Notes: generated by a model not told the origin, from the sequence alone. A stretch of 64,000 bases of DNA from Pandoraea thiooxydans (GCF_001931675.1 NZ_CP014839.1:1984001-2048000), one strand, 5' to 3'; numbered from the stretch's first letter, positions 9,484-18,713 are shown. Translations and numbers: made by a program.

Positions 9484-10440
9484 TCATTGCTCACCCGCCG
9501 CCGCAAACGCCGCTTCCTGCAGCAGCATCAATCGTTGCGCTTCAGCGAGATCGATCAGCTGGAACCGCACCGTCTCTCCGGGCATTCTCTGCGCCAGCCG
9601 CGGTAGATCGACCGCGCAAACGTGCGCGATCCTGGGATAGCCTCCGGTCGTCTGCCGATCGGCCATCAGAACGATCGGCTGACCGTCGGGCGGCACCTGG
9701 ACGGTGCCGAAGCCGACCGCCTCGGAGATCATTTCCCGCGCCGCGCCAAGTTGGAGCGCCGGGCCTGCCAGGCGGTAGCCCATCCGATCCGATTGCGGAT
9801 CGATGCGAAACGGCTCGCCGACCAGGGTGCGTTGCGCTTTCGCGGAAAACATCGCCCACTCGCGTCCGGCCATCGCGCGCAATGGCGCATCGGGCGCGCC
9901 CAGCACCGCAGGCGGCAAGACCGGCAGCGCCGCTGCGCGCGCGCCTTTGCCGGTGCGCGGCAAAGTTGGCGACGCGTCGTTCAGCGCAATCACGTCGCCC
10001 CGGCGCAGCGGCTCGCCGCGCAGTCCGCCGTAGCCGCCCCGCACATACGTACTGGCGCTGCCCATCACCCGCGTCAGCCCGAAGCCGCCGTGCACCGCCA
10101 GATAAGCACGCACGCCGCTGCGCCGTCTTCCGAATGCAAGCACCGCGCCGGCGGCAACCGGCACCGGCTGGCACATCGGGATCGGCTTATCGTCGAGGCT
10201 GGGCTGAAGATCCGCGCCGCAAATGACGATCGTCGCCGGCGCGTGCCAACGCAGCGTCGGGCCCATCAGCGTCACTTCAAGGGTTGCCTCGGTCGACGCG
10301 TTGCCGGCCAGCAGGTTCGCCAGCCGGTGCGAGCGCTCGTCCATCGCGCCGTTGACCGGCACGCCAAGATGCTGATAGCCGGCGCGGCCGAGATCCTGAA
10401 AAGTCGTCAGCATGCCCGGTTTGATCACTTCGATGCTCAT
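9484..10440 (-). CDS. pxpC: 5-oxoprolinase subunit PxpC (biotin-dependent carboxyltransferase/KipA family)
   Basis: Subunit of the prokaryotic ATP-dependent 5-oxoprolinase PxpABC, which opens 5-oxo-L-proline to glutamate; the family was formerly called KipA/YbgK. The 318-residue protein begins IEVIKPGMLTTFQDLGR, has GVPVNGAMD and the conserved AYLAVHGGF and YVRGGYGGL segments, and is full length. Its ATG overlaps the end of pxpB by four bases, so the two are translationally coupled. The third subunit, PxpA (LamB/YcsF), is not in this cluster; a VOC protein occupies the first position instead. Confidence 0.88.
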   Translation of the reverse strand: MSIEVIKPGMLTTFQDLGRAGYQHLGVPVNGAMDERSHRLANLLAGNASTEATLEVTLMGPTLRWHAPATIVICGADLQPSLDDKPIPMCQPVPVAAGAVLAFGRRRSGVRAYLAVHGGFGLTRVMGSASTYVRGGYGGLRGEPLRRGDVIALNDASPTLPRTGKGARAAALPVLPPAVLGAPDAPLRAMAGREWAMFSAKAQRTLVGEPFRIDPQSDRMGYRLAGPALQLGAAREMISEAVGFGTVQVPPDGQPIVLMADRQTTGGYPRIAHVCAVDLPRLAQRMPGETVRFQLIDLAEAQRLMLLQEAAFAAAGEQ

Positions 10441-11156
10441 GGCGCCCCACCCTGACCCGCCTGCATTGCCGCGAATTCATCCGGCTCGATCGGCACAAAA
10501 CGCACGCGGTCGCCCGGGCGCAGCAAACACGGCTGCGAGCCACGCCGCGCATCGAACAGCGGCAGCGGCGTGCGGCCGATCAAATGCCAGCCGCCGGGCA
10601 GATTCATCGGATAGATCACCGTTTGACGGTTCGCCAGGCCCAGCGAGCCGGCCGGCACGACGGTGCGCGGCGTGGTCCGGCGCGGCGGCGCCAGGCGCGC
10701 ATCGAAACGGCCGATATAAGGATGGCCCGGCGCGAAACCGAGCATCAACACCTCGACCGGTTCCGCGCAATGCAGCTCGATCAACTGCGCCGGCCGCAGA
10801 TCGCACAAGGCGGCAACCGTCTCGAGATCCGGCCCGCAATCACCGCCATAGCACACGGGCAGATCGATAACCCGTGCGTCACTGGCCGCCGGCAGCGGCA
10901 GATCGGCAAGCACCGACTGCAGGATTTTCGTCAATGCCAGATGCGGCGGCACGGCGCCGGACGACGGCACGCGATGCGGCTGGTAATGCACGCCGACCGT
11001 ATGCAACGCCGGCACCACGTCGGTCACGCCAGCCGGCGCGGCGGCTTCGATGCACGCGGCCGCTGCGCGCGCGAAGCGATTCGCTGCAAACGGATCGGAT
11101 GCATCGAATTCGACGATCAGGCATCGATCGCCGGACGGCACGATAACCGGCATCAT
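10437..11156 (-). CDS. pxpB: 5-oxoprolinase subunit PxpB (KipI family)
   Basis: Partner of PxpC in 5-oxoproline hydrolysis; the B. subtilis homologue KipI also inhibits a sporulation kinase. The 239-residue protein has the N-terminal GDRCLIVEFD, then the cyclophilin-like C-terminal part with PVCYGGDCGPDL, MLGFAPGHPYIG, the signature RTTPRTVVPAGSLGLA and LPGGWHLIGRTP. These are the standard landmarks of the family. Two Met codons lie in tandem at 11156 and 11153, and either could start. It is the second gene of a VOC-pxpB-pxpC operon read leftward, 21 bp after the VOC gene. Confidence 0.88.
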   Translation of the reverse strand: MMPVIVPSGDRCLIVEFDASDPFAANRFARAAAACIEAAAPAGVTDVVPALHTVGVHYQPHRVPSSGAVPPHLALTKILQSVLADLPLPAASDARVIDLPVCYGGDCGPDLETVAALCDLRPAQLIELHCAEPVEVLMLGFAPGHPYIGRFDARLAPPRRTTPRTVVPAGSLGLANRQTVIYPMNLPGGWHLIGRTPLPLFDARRGSQPCLLRPGDRVRFVPIEPDEFAAMQAGQGGAP

Positions 11157-11177
11157 GGCGCTGCCGCGTCGTATTCC

Positions 11178-11612
11178 CTATTTCGCGAACAGCGAAGCCA
11201 TATCGGCGAATGCCTTGATCTCGACGGCATTGCCCGACGGATCGAGAAAGAACATCGTCGCCTGCTCACCCACCTCCCCTTTGAAGCGGATATGCGGTTC
11301 GATAATGAATTTGACCCCGGCCTGCGTCAGCTTGTCGGCCATCGCCTGCCATTGCGGCATCGTCAGGACCACGCCAAAGTGGCGTACCGGCACGGCATCG
11401 CCGTCGACCGCGCTGGTCTGGCGGTGCCCTGCCTCCTCGGGCGCGAGATGCGCGACGATTTGATGGCCATAGAAGTTGAAATCCACCCATTCAGGCGCGC
11501 TGCGCCCCTCGGGGCATCCCAGCAATTCGCCGTAGAACGCCCGCGCCGCGGCAATGCTGTGCACCGGAAAGGCCAGATGGAAAGGGGGGATGGTCGCGCT
11601 GTTTTGGCTCAT
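11178..11612 (-). CDS. VOC (glyoxalase/dioxygenase superfamily) protein
   Basis: A 144-residue single-chain protein with two beta-alpha-beta-beta-beta modules: [23 protein letters not shown] at the start and a second module ending with [18 protein letters not shown]. That closing strand places a Glu metal ligand as in glyoxalase-type enzymes, with His3 of the first strand as the other likely ligand. The precise reaction is unknown. It is the first gene in front of pxpB-pxpC and may act on a related lactam or ring-opened metabolite, but that is a guess. Confidence 0.8.
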   Translation of the reverse strand: MSQNSATIPPFHLAFPVHSIAAARAFYGELLGCPEGRSAPEWVDFNFYGHQIVAHLAPEEAGHRQTSAVDGDAVPVRHFGVVLTMPQWQAMADKLTQAGVKFIIEPHIRFKGEVGEQATMFFLDPSGNAVEIKAFADMASLFAK

Positions 11613-11702
11613 GTCTTGGCAACTCGAAGTGGGGATGAAAACGGCCCGGTCGATCCGCCATGCGCTTGCCCGGCGCGATCGACGCTACCAGAACCATTAT
11701 AT

Positions 11703-11773
11703 GCATGACGAAAATTGCTTAAAAGCGATATATTTTTGATCTTACAATCATTTTTTTTGATGAATCGTCATGC
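11703..11773. promoter_or_regulatory. inverted GCATGACGA/TCGTCATGC pair in the VOC-lysR divergent region
   Basis: Perfect 9-bp inverted arms lie at 11703-11711 and 11765-11773, 53 bp apart, and the right arm covers the lysR start codon at 11770. Between them is a short imperfect dyad (TTGCTTAAAAGCGA, 11715-11728). The layout suggests binding sites for the divergent LysR regulator, controlling both itself and the VOC-pxpBC operon. Confidence 0.4.
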
Positions 11774-12651
11774 TGCGCGAACTCAAGACATTCATGGCCG
11801 TCGCCGAACACGGCACATTCGCCGCCGCCGGCGCGCACATCGGGCTGACGCAATCGGCCGTCAGCGCCCAGATACAGCGGCTGGAGGAAGAACTGGGCAT
11901 TGCATTGTTCGACCGTACCGGCCGCTCTGCGCGGCTCAACAGCGATGGCCGCCAGACGCTGGCGCTGGCCGGCGAATTGATGACGCTCTATGCGCGGCTG
12001 GGCCGACACGGTGATGCCGCCGAAAAAAGCGGCATGCTGCGCGTGGGGGCGATCGCCTCGGCACAAGTGTCGTTTCTGGCCAGCGCGATCGAAACATTCC
12101 GGCAGCGGCTGCCGGGTTGGCGCCTGCGTATCGTGCCCGGGGTGTCGCTGAACCTGCTGAGCCAGGTCGATGCGGGAGAAATCGATATCGCCGTGCTGAT
12201 TCGGCCGCCATTCGCGCTGCCCACCGAATTGAAATGGCGTCCGCTGGTCAGGGAGCCATTTGTACTGCTGGTGCCCGAGGCGGTTGCCGGACAACCGTGG
12301 CGCGCCCTGCTCAAGCACGCGCCGTTCATTCGCTACGACCGCAGCTCCTTCGGCGGCAGGCTGGTCGAGCGCTTTCTGCGGCGCGCGCGCTTGAATGTGC
12401 AGGACGTTGTCGAACTCGACGAACTGCAGGCTATCGTGCAACTCGTCGCGCGCGGTGTGGGCGTGGCGCTCGTGCCCAGGGCGGCCGGACTCGGCGCGTG
12501 GCCGGCAGGGGTATGCGCGCTGGATCTGGGCGACGCCGCCTTTCACCGTGAAATCGGCCTGATCGAGCGTCCCCGGCAAAGCCCGGATCATGCGGCGCAC
12601 CAGTTCGCCGACGAGGTCAGCCGCGCGGCCGAGGCACTGCTTCGGCCATAG
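11770..12651 (+). CDS. LysR family transcriptional regulator
   Basis: A 293-residue LysR regulator with the N-terminal winged helix-turn-helix (MLRELKTFMAVAEHGTFAAAGAHIGLTQ split over residues 1-28, then SAVSAQIQRLEEELG) and a periplasmic-binding-like effector domain. It is divergent from the VOC-pxpB-pxpC genes, the classic arrangement of a LysR protein with its target. The effector would then be 5-oxoproline or a relative, by inference only. There is no clear ribosome binding site at ATG 11770, and an inverted repeat arm overlaps the start codon. Confidence 0.88.
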   Translation: MLRELKTFMAVAEHGTFAAAGAHIGLTQSAVSAQIQRLEEELGIALFDRTGRSARLNSDGRQTLALAGELMTLYARLGRHGDAAEKSGMLRVGAIASAQVSFLASAIETFRQRLPGWRLRIVPGVSLNLLSQVDAGEIDIAVLIRPPFALPTELKWRPLVREPFVLLVPEAVAGQPWRALLKHAPFIRYDRSSFGGRLVERFLRRARLNVQDVVELDELQAIVQLVARGVGVALVPRAAGLGAWPAGVCALDLGDAAFHREIGLIERPRQSPDHAAHQFADEVSRAAEALLRP

Positions 12652-12684
12652 GCCGCAACCCGAGCGCCCCGGGCTCCCCGCCCC

Positions 12685-13575
12685 CTACCCCGACACCACT
12701 TCCGTCAAGCGATCTCTCGCATAATCGACGAACGCGCTCGCGAGCCGCGACAGCGGCCATTGGTTCGACACCACGAGTGAGTATTCCGAACAAATCTCCG
12801 GAATAAACGGTTTGACCACCACGCGCCCGGCGGCATAACGCGCCGTGATCGGATCGATGAGCGCGACGCCGGCGCCATGCTGCACCAGGACGCACAGCGT
12901 CGCCGACAACTGCGATTCCGAGGTGATGACGCGATCGACGCGCCGGGCGGCGAACTCCCGATCGATCGCCACCCGGCCGTCGAACTCCTTGGGAAAGGAG
13001 ACGAACGACTCGCCGTGCAAATCCTCGGGCGTAATCACCGCGCGCTCGGCCAGCCGGTGGCCCAGCGGCAGCACGCAGCGCATCGGCGCCTTCACGATGA
13101 GTTCGACATGCGCTCCAGGGTGCGTCAGCGGATGAGCAATGAAACCCACGTCACAACGCCGGCCAACCACCAAATCGACGACCGTTCTCGAACTGTGGAT
13201 CAGCAGCGTGGTGTCGATGCCGGGGTGCTCGCGCAAAAAACCGGTCAGCGTGGTCGGCAAAAATTCCAGCGCGACGGCGGGCGCACCCGCGATGTGCAGC
13301 GAGCCGCGCCGCAGCGACTTGATCTGCTCGGCGGTCTGCGCAATGCGCTCCATGCCGGCAAACGAGCGTTCGACTTCCTCGAACAGCGCCAGCCCCTCGG
13401 GCGTCGGATGCAACCGGCCATTGGCGCGATCGAACAGCGGGAAACCCACATCGGCCTCCAGGTCGTTGATCAGGCGCGTGACCGCCGGCTGGGAGATGTG
13501 AAGCATCTGCGCGGCACGCGTCACGGTTTGCCGCAACATCAGTGCATGAAAGGCTTCCAGTTGCCGTATTTTCAT
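12685..13575 (-). CDS. LysR family regulator of the adjacent amino-acid uptake/oxidation operon
   Basis: A 296-residue LysR protein: MKIRQLEAFHALMLRQTVTR opens the DNA-binding domain, with the helix-turn-helix around AAQMLHISQPAVTRLINDLE, followed by a substrate-binding domain. The nearest named relatives by overall pattern are NocR/OccR-type opine regulators and similar amino-acid regulators. An in-frame start at 13674 would add 33 residues of poor fit, so ATG 13575 is used. It is divergent from the substrate-binding protein gene at 13739, with a LysR-type dyad and a promoter between them. Confidence 0.87.
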   Translation of the reverse strand: MKIRQLEAFHALMLRQTVTRAAQMLHISQPAVTRLINDLEADVGFPLFDRANGRLHPTPEGLALFEEVERSFAGMERIAQTAEQIKSLRRGSLHIAGAPAVALEFLPTTLTGFLREHPGIDTTLLIHSSRTVVDLVVGRRCDVGFIAHPLTHPGAHVELIVKAPMRCVLPLGHRLAERAVITPEDLHGESFVSFPKEFDGRVAIDREFAARRVDRVITSESQLSATLCVLVQHGAGVALIDPITARYAAGRVVVKPFIPEICSEYSLVVSNQWPLSRLASAFVDYARDRLTEVVSG

Positions 13576-13603
13576 GGGGAGTCGTTGGATTCGCTGTATA
13601 ACA

Positions 13604-13624
13604 TTTGCGTATGAACGACGCAAA
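13604..13624. promoter_or_regulatory. LysR-type operator dyad
   Basis: TTTGCGT (13604-13610) and its exact inverse ACGCAAA (13618-13624) are separated by seven bases. It lies 30-50 bp upstream of the lysR start and just ahead of the putative -35 of the transporter operon, the usual position for an activator that also represses itself. Confidence 0.6.
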
Positions 13625-13633
13625 AAATGTGAT

Positions 13634-13662
13634 TTGACTTCATCTTTCCTGACGACGATTAT
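13634..13662 (+). promoter_or_regulatory. sigma70-type promoter of the transporter/oxidase operon
   Basis: TTGACT (13634-13639), a 17-bp spacer and GATTAT (13657-13662). The promoter stands directly downstream of the LysR dyad and about 75 bp before the first ATG, whose ribosome binding site AGGAGG (13725-13730) is near perfect. Confidence 0.5.
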
Positions 13663-13738
13663 TCGAAAAATCAAGCCGATAGTAAAGAAAAAAACGTTGT
13701 CGCCCCTATAACATGCTTGTAGCCAGGAGGTTGTAAAA

Positions 13739-14794
13739 ATGAGTTTATCCCCTGTATTGCGTCAGTTCGGACTCGCGGCCGCGATGGCCGCCGTCGTATC
13801 GGTGGGCGTCTCGAACGCCCATGCCACCACCACGCTGTACGTCGGCGCCTATGGCGGGTCGTTTGAGCAAATGCTGAGAAAAGACGTCATTCCCCCATTC
13901 GAAAAAAGCAATGGGGACGTGAAGGTTGTCACCGTGCCGGGCGACTCCACCACGACGCTGGCCAAACTCGAGGCACAAAAAGGCAAGGCCGGCATCGACG
14001 TGGCCTTCCTCGACGACGGCCCGATGTACCAGGCGATTCAATTGGGCCTGTGCGGCAAGCTGACCGACGCGCCCGTCTACAAGGATCTCTACGATATCGC
14101 CCGCTTCAAGGGCGACCGTGCCGTGGCGGTCGGTTTGATCGCCACCGGCATCGCCTACAACACGCATCTTTTCAAACAAAAGGGCTGGGCGCCGCCGACT
14201 TCCTGGAAGGACTTGGCGGATCCGAAATACAAGGGGTTGCTGGTGATGCCGAGCATCATCAACACGTATGGACTGCACGCGCTGTTGATGGAGGCCAAGC
14301 TCAACGGCGGCAGTGAAACGAACATCGGCCCGGGCTTCGCGGTCATGAAAAAATCGGTCGCTCCGAACGTGCTGTCGTTCGATCCCTCGCCGGGAAAAAT
14401 CGCCCAGATGTTCGGGGATGACGAAATCGCGCTGGCGGTGTGGGGCAACGGTCGCGTGCAGGCGTTGCGAGACCAGGGACTGCCGGTCAAGTTCGTATAT
14501 CCGAAGGAAGGCGCCGTCGCGCTGGGCATGGGGGTGTGCGTCGTGGCGAGTTCGGCGCACAATGCGCTGGCCCAGAAGTTCGTGCAATACATCCTGTCGC
14601 CGCACGTGCAAGCGATCCTGGCTCAAAGCCAGGGCGTCGGGCCGTCGAACCGCAACACCAAGTTGCCGCCCGCGGTGGCTGCCGAGGTACCGAGCCCCGA
14701 CGAAATCAGCAAGCTCGTGCGCGTCAACTGGGACGTCGTCAACCAGCATCGGAACGCCTGGACGCAGCGCTGGAACCGAGAAATCGAACAATAA
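13739..14794 (+). CDS. ABC transporter periplasmic substrate-binding protein, spermidine/putrescine (PotD) type
   Basis: A 351-residue exported binding protein. The signal peptide ends near SNAHA (residue 30), and the mature part begins TTLYVGAYGGSFEQ, typical of the PotD/iron-type solute-binding family 1 group. A tight AGGAGG precedes the ATG by eight bases, consistent with high expression of the binding protein over the other transporter parts. It is the first gene of an operon with an ATPase, two permeases and amino-acid oxidoreductases. The ligand is therefore more likely an amino acid derivative, opine or amine that the downstream enzymes oxidise than a polyamine as such. Confidence 0.87.
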   Translation: MSLSPVLRQFGLAAAMAAVVSVGVSNAHATTTLYVGAYGGSFEQMLRKDVIPPFEKSNGDVKVVTVPGDSTTTLAKLEAQKGKAGIDVAFLDDGPMYQAIQLGLCGKLTDAPVYKDLYDIARFKGDRAVAVGLIATGIAYNTHLFKQKGWAPPTSWKDLADPKYKGLLVMPSIINTYGLHALLMEAKLNGGSETNIGPGFAVMKKSVAPNVLSFDPSPGKIAQMFGDDEIALAVWGNGRVQALRDQGLPVKFVYPKEGAVALGMGVCVVASSAHNALAQKFVQYILSPHVQAILAQSQGVGPSNRNTKLPPAVAAEVPSPDEISKLVRVNWDVVNQHRNAWTQRWNREIEQ

Positions 14795-14884
14795 GACCGA
14801 ATCGCGCGCCATTTGAATCCGGCCTTCCGGGCAACCGCCAGATGCCGGATTCGCCCAGTCTGTCTGTCGTCCAGCAAGAGCACC

Positions 14885-15940
14885 ATGACACCCTATCTAC
14901 ACCTTGAAAAACTCGGCAAGCGCTTCGGGCCAACGATTGCCGTCGACTCGATCGACCTGACGGTCGCCCAGGGAGAATTCGTATCCCTGCTGGGACCGTC
15001 CGGTTGCGGGAAAACCACCACCCTGCAAATGATCGCCGGCTTCACCGAGCCGAGCGCTGGCCGTGTGCTGCTGCAAGGCCGCGATCTGACGCCGATTGCC
15101 CCGGAGCAGCGCGGGCTGGGCATCGTATTCCAGAGCTATGCGCTGTTTCCCCACATGACGGTGGCGCAGAACGTCGCCTTTGGCCTGGAGATGCGCCGCG
15201 TGGGCGCCGCCGAGCGCCGGCGCCGGGTGCAGGACGCGCTGGAACTGGTGCACCTGGGCCAACATGCCGGGCGCTACCCGCGCGAACTCTCGGGTGGGCA
15301 GCGTCAGCGCGTCGCGCTGGCGCGCGCGCTGGTAATCGCCCCGCCGCTGCTGCTGCTCGACGAGCCGCTCTCGAATCTGGACGCCAAGCTGCGCGAAGAG
15401 ATGCAGGGCGAGCTGCGCGCGATTCAGCGCAAAGTCGGCACGACCACCATCATGGTCACCCACGATCAGGCCGAGGCATTGGCCATCAGCGATCGTATCG
15501 TACTGCTCAATCAGGGCCGCATCGTGCGTATCGATACGCCGCACACGGCTTACGAAGACCCGCGTCACACCTTTGCGGCGCATTTCATCGGACACACGAA
15601 TCTGATCAGCGGGCAAATCGAGTCGCGAGCGTCCGGCATCGTGCTGAGGGCCAATGGCAACTGCTTCAATTTGCCGCCCGGCACCGCCAGTCGCGATGGC
15701 GCGACCTTCTCTTTGCGCCCGGAACGCATTCGCGTGGTTGCAAGCGGCACCGGCCGCCTCGGCGGCAGCATCGAGCAGCGGATGTTCCATGGCAATCACT
15801 GGGTGCTGACCGTCCGAACCGGACTGGGCACGCTGCAGGTGTTTCTGCTCAACGACGGCATCCCCACTGCCAGCGAAGGTGACACGGTCGACCTGGACTG
15901 GAGCGACGATGCCCTGCGCCCGGTGGAGGAAAACGCATGA
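14885..15940 (+). CDS. ABC transporter ATP-binding protein, PotA/FbpC type
   Basis: The nucleotide-binding subunit of the importer, 351 residues. Walker A GPSGCGKTT (about residue 36), Q-loop FQSYALFPHMTV, signature LSGGQRQRVALARA, Walker B LLLLDEPLSNLD and the H-loop VTHDQAEA are all intact. The C-terminal TOBE-like domain (about 240-351) is the regulatory extension typical of PotA/MalK-type ATPases. ATG 14885 is chosen because the domain begins there; the 24 residues upstream are not family-like. Its stop overlaps the first permease by four bases. Confidence 0.92.
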   Translation: MTPYLHLEKLGKRFGPTIAVDSIDLTVAQGEFVSLLGPSGCGKTTTLQMIAGFTEPSAGRVLLQGRDLTPIAPEQRGLGIVFQSYALFPHMTVAQNVAFGLEMRRVGAAERRRRVQDALELVHLGQHAGRYPRELSGGQRQRVALARALVIAPPLLLLDEPLSNLDAKLREEMQGELRAIQRKVGTTTIMVTHDQAEALAISDRIVLLNQGRIVRIDTPHTAYEDPRHTFAAHFIGHTNLISGQIESRASGIVLRANGNCFNLPPGTASRDGATFSLRPERIRVVASGTGRLGGSIEQRMFHGNHWVLTVRTGLGTLQVFLLNDGIPTASEGDTVDLDWSDDALRPVEENA

Positions 15941-16809
15941 ATCGCAATCGCGCGCATCATGGCCTGGCGTTGACGCTCCCCGCGGCGCTCTACTTCATCC
16001 TGCTGCTGGCGGTGCCTCTGGCGCTGACGTTCGTGCTGAGCCTGCGGGGGTTCAATCTCGACGTGGGCGGCATTGTGAATACCACGTCGGTGCGCAACTA
16101 CGTCGCAGTCCTGAGCGACCCCTACTACTACACGATTTTCCTGCGCACGCTGGTGCTCTCGGTGGCGGTCACGCTGCTGTGCGTTCTGGTCGGGGTTCCC
16201 GAGGCGTATTTTCTGTTTCGCATGCGCGATCCATGGCGCTCGCTGTGCCTGGTGGCGGTGCTCGGGCCGCTGCTGGTGTCGGTGGTCGTGCGCACGCTCG
16301 GCTGGTCGATTCTGCTGGGCCGCACGGGGCCGATCAATGCGCTGCTGCTCAAGCTCGGGCTCATCGCGCATCCGGCCCAGATGCTCTTCACGCTCGGTGC
16401 CGTCATCGTCGTCATGGTGCACGTGCTCGTGCCGCTCATGGTGCTGTCGGTCTGGACTTCGCTGACGCGCCTTGATCCGGCCGTGGGCCACGCGGCGCGC
16501 TCGCTGGGCGCCGGGCGAGCCACCGTCATGTGGCGGGTGGTATTGCCGCAGATCGCACCAGGCATTCTCTCCGGCAGCCTGATTGTGTTCGCCCTGACCG
16601 CCAGCGCGTTCGCCACCCCGGCGCTCATCGGCGGGCGGCGGCTCAAGGTGGTAGCCACCACCGCCTACGACGAGTTTCTCGGCACCCTCAACTGGCCTCG
16701 CGGCGCCGCCATCGCGGTCATTCTGCTGGTGGCCAACTTCGTCATCATCGCCGGTTATAACCGCGTGGTCGAGCGACGCGTCACACGCCGGCTCGGAGGT
16801 GTGTCATGA
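15937..16809 (+). CDS. ABC transporter permease, PotB type
   Basis: A 290-residue inner-membrane subunit with about six helices. The EAA loop that contacts the ATPase is visible as HAARSLGAGRATVMWRVVLP at about residues 185-205. The start codon overlaps the ATPase stop (ATGA), and its own end overlaps the second permease by four bases, so the three subunits are translationally coupled. Confidence 0.92.
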   Translation: MNRNRAHHGLALTLPAALYFILLLAVPLALTFVLSLRGFNLDVGGIVNTTSVRNYVAVLSDPYYYTIFLRTLVLSVAVTLLCVLVGVPEAYFLFRMRDPWRSLCLVAVLGPLLVSVVVRTLGWSILLGRTGPINALLLKLGLIAHPAQMLFTLGAVIVVMVHVLVPLMVLSVWTSLTRLDPAVGHAARSLGAGRATVMWRVVLPQIAPGILSGSLIVFALTASAFATPALIGGRRLKVVATTAYDEFLGTLNWPRGAAIAVILLVANFVIIAGYNRVVERRVTRRLGGVS

Positions 16810-17609
16810 AACATCACGATCGCAACGGCGCAGGCGCCCTGCTGTTCCATGGCCTGTTTCTCGCGTTCATTCTGGCGCCGCTGGTGGTTGTGTGCCTGTC
16901 GGCCTTTACCCCCGACGATTTCCTGACGATTCCAACCCGCCATTTCTCGCTGCGCTGGTTTATCGCGCTGTGGCACAGCGACGATTTCAACTCGGCGTTC
17001 AAGACCAGCCTGTGGCTGGGCGTGCTGGCGGCCACGATCAGCTCGGCACTCGCACTGCCCACCGCGTTGGGGCTGGTGCGCTATCGCTTTGCGGGTCGCG
17101 ACGCTATCAATGCCTTCGTGCTCTCGCCGCTGATGATTCCGCCGGTGGTGCTCGGCATCGCCTTCCTGCGGTTCTTCACGCTCGTCAATATCAGCGGTTC
17201 GTTCGCGAGTCTGGTGGCCTGCCACGTGCTGCTGATATTTCCGTATGCGCTGCGCCTGATCATGGCCGCGCTCACCGGCATGGCCGGCGACGCCGAGCAG
17301 GCGGCGCGTTCGCTGGGCGCCGGACGCTGGACCACCTTTCGGCGTGTCACCCTGCCGATGATTTTGCCTGGCCTGGTGGGTGGCTGGGTCCTGGCATTCA
17401 TCAGCAGCTTCGACGAACTCACCGCCACCATCTTCGTTGCCGCGCCGGCCACCATCACCTTGCCGGTGCGCATCTACATGAACATGAGCGAAACCGTCGA
17501 TCCGACGGTGGCGGCCGTCTCCACCGTGCTCATCGCGCTGGTTCTGGTGGTGATGGTGTTCCTTGACCGCATCTACGGCTTGAACAAAGTGTTAGTGGGA
17601 AGTCATTAA
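16806..17609 (+). CDS. ABC transporter permease, PotC type
   Basis: The second membrane subunit, 267 residues and about six helices, with EAA loop AARSLGAGRWTTFRRVTLP near residue 165-185. It pairs with the PotB-type protein to form the channel. The stop codon TAA is followed immediately by the ATG of the flavin oxidoreductase, which ties uptake to catabolism in one transcript. Confidence 0.92.
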   Translation: MKHHDRNGAGALLFHGLFLAFILAPLVVVCLSAFTPDDFLTIPTRHFSLRWFIALWHSDDFNSAFKTSLWLGVLAATISSALALPTALGLVRYRFAGRDAINAFVLSPLMIPPVVLGIAFLRFFTLVNISGSFASLVACHVLLIFPYALRLIMAALTGMAGDAEQAARSLGAGRWTTFRRVTLPMILPGLVGGWVLAFISSFDELTATIFVAAPATITLPVRIYMNMSETVDPTVAAVSTVLIALVLVVMVFLDRIYGLNKVLVGSH

Positions 17610-18713
17610 ATGCAAAAAACTTTCGATATCGCCGTGGTCGGCGGCGGCCTGGTCGGCATGGCCATCGCCTTTGGGTTGGCCAAACGGGGCAAGAGAGTCG
17701 TCGTATGCGACGGCGAGGACAATGCGCTGCGCGCCGCGCGCGGCAATTTCGGGCTGGTGTGGGTACAAGGCAAAGGCGCCAACTGCGTCAACTATGCCCG
17801 CTGGTCGCTGCATTCGGCCGATGCGTGGCAGGGATTTGCCGACGAGTTACTCGCGCGCAGCGGTGTCTCGATCGGCTTTTGCCGCCCGGGGGGCTTCAAT
17901 ATCGCGCAGTCCCGGGAGGAGCTCGCGAGCAAGGCCGAAGCGATGCAGCGCCTCCATCTCGCCGAGCCGCGCCTGAAGTTCGAAGTGCTGGAGAGCAAAG
18001 AGCTGGCACAAAGGCTGCCGGCCGTCGGTCCGCACGCCGCCGGTGCCATCTATTCTCCCAATGACGGGCACGTCAGCCCGCTCTATACGCTGCGGGCCCT
18101 GTTCGCGGCCTACGAGCGGGTCGGCGGCGAGTATGCGCCGAACGCCAACGTCACTGAAATCAACCCGACCAGCGGCTCGTTTCGCCTGCGCGTGGCCAAT
18201 GGCCACACGCTCGAGGCGGGCCGCGTCGTGCTGGCCGCCGGACTCGGCAACCGCACGCTGGCGCCGCAAGTCGGCCTGCGTGCGCCGGTCAAGCCGTTGC
18301 GCGGCCAGATTCTGGTAACCGAGCGGGTCCGCCCGTTTCTGGCCCATCCGACCATCTATGTGCGGCAAACGGTCGAGGGCTCGGTGCTGGTGGGCGATTC
18401 GGCCGAGGACGTGGGTTTCAACGACGGCGTCACGCCGGACGTGTTGGCCGACATCGCGCGGCGCGCCATCGCACCGTTTCCGCTGCTCGAGCACGTGCGG
18501 GTGGTGCGCGCCTGGGGCGCCCTGCGGGTGATGACGCCCGATGGCCTGCCGATCTATGAAGAATCGGCCAGCCACCCCGGCGCCTATCTGGCGACCTGCC
18601 ACAGCGGCGTGACTTTGGCGGCCGCGCATTGCGACACCGTCGCGCCATGGATTCTCGGGGGCGATCGCCCCGCTCTTCTGGACACTTTCTATGCCAACCG
18701 ATTTGCTGTTTAA
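17610..18713 (+). CDS. DadA/HcnC-like FAD-dependent amino-acid oxidoreductase (catalytic subunit)
   Basis: A 367-residue flavoprotein of the D-amino-acid/sarcosine/glycine oxidase (DAO) family. The Rossmann motif DIAVVGGGLVGMAIA is at residues 5-20, followed by the typical RPGGFNIA and VGPHAAGAIYSPNDGHVSP segments and the C-terminal THSGVTLA-like CHSGVTLAAAHC. With the next two genes it makes the three-part pattern of HcnABC, opine oxidase and heteromeric hydroxyproline dehydrogenase. In these the DAO-like subunit oxidises the amine and the others relay electrons. The substrate is not readable from sequence. The 3' end overlaps the 2Fe-2S gene by 23 bases. Confidence 0.85.
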   Translation: MQKTFDIAVVGGGLVGMAIAFGLAKRGKRVVVCDGEDNALRAARGNFGLVWVQGKGANCVNYARWSLHSADAWQGFADELLARSGVSIGFCRPGGFNIAQSREELASKAEAMQRLHLAEPRLKFEVLESKELAQRLPAVGPHAAGAIYSPNDGHVSPLYTLRALFAAYERVGGEYAPNANVTEINPTSGSFRLRVANGHTLEAGRVVLAAGLGNRTLAPQVGLRAPVKPLRGQILVTERVRPFLAHPTIYVRQTVEGSVLVGDSAEDVGFNDGVTPDVLADIARRAIAPFPLLEHVRVVRAWGALRVMTPDGLPIYEESASHPGAYLATCHSGVTLAAAHCDTVAPWILGGDRPALLDTFYANRFAV

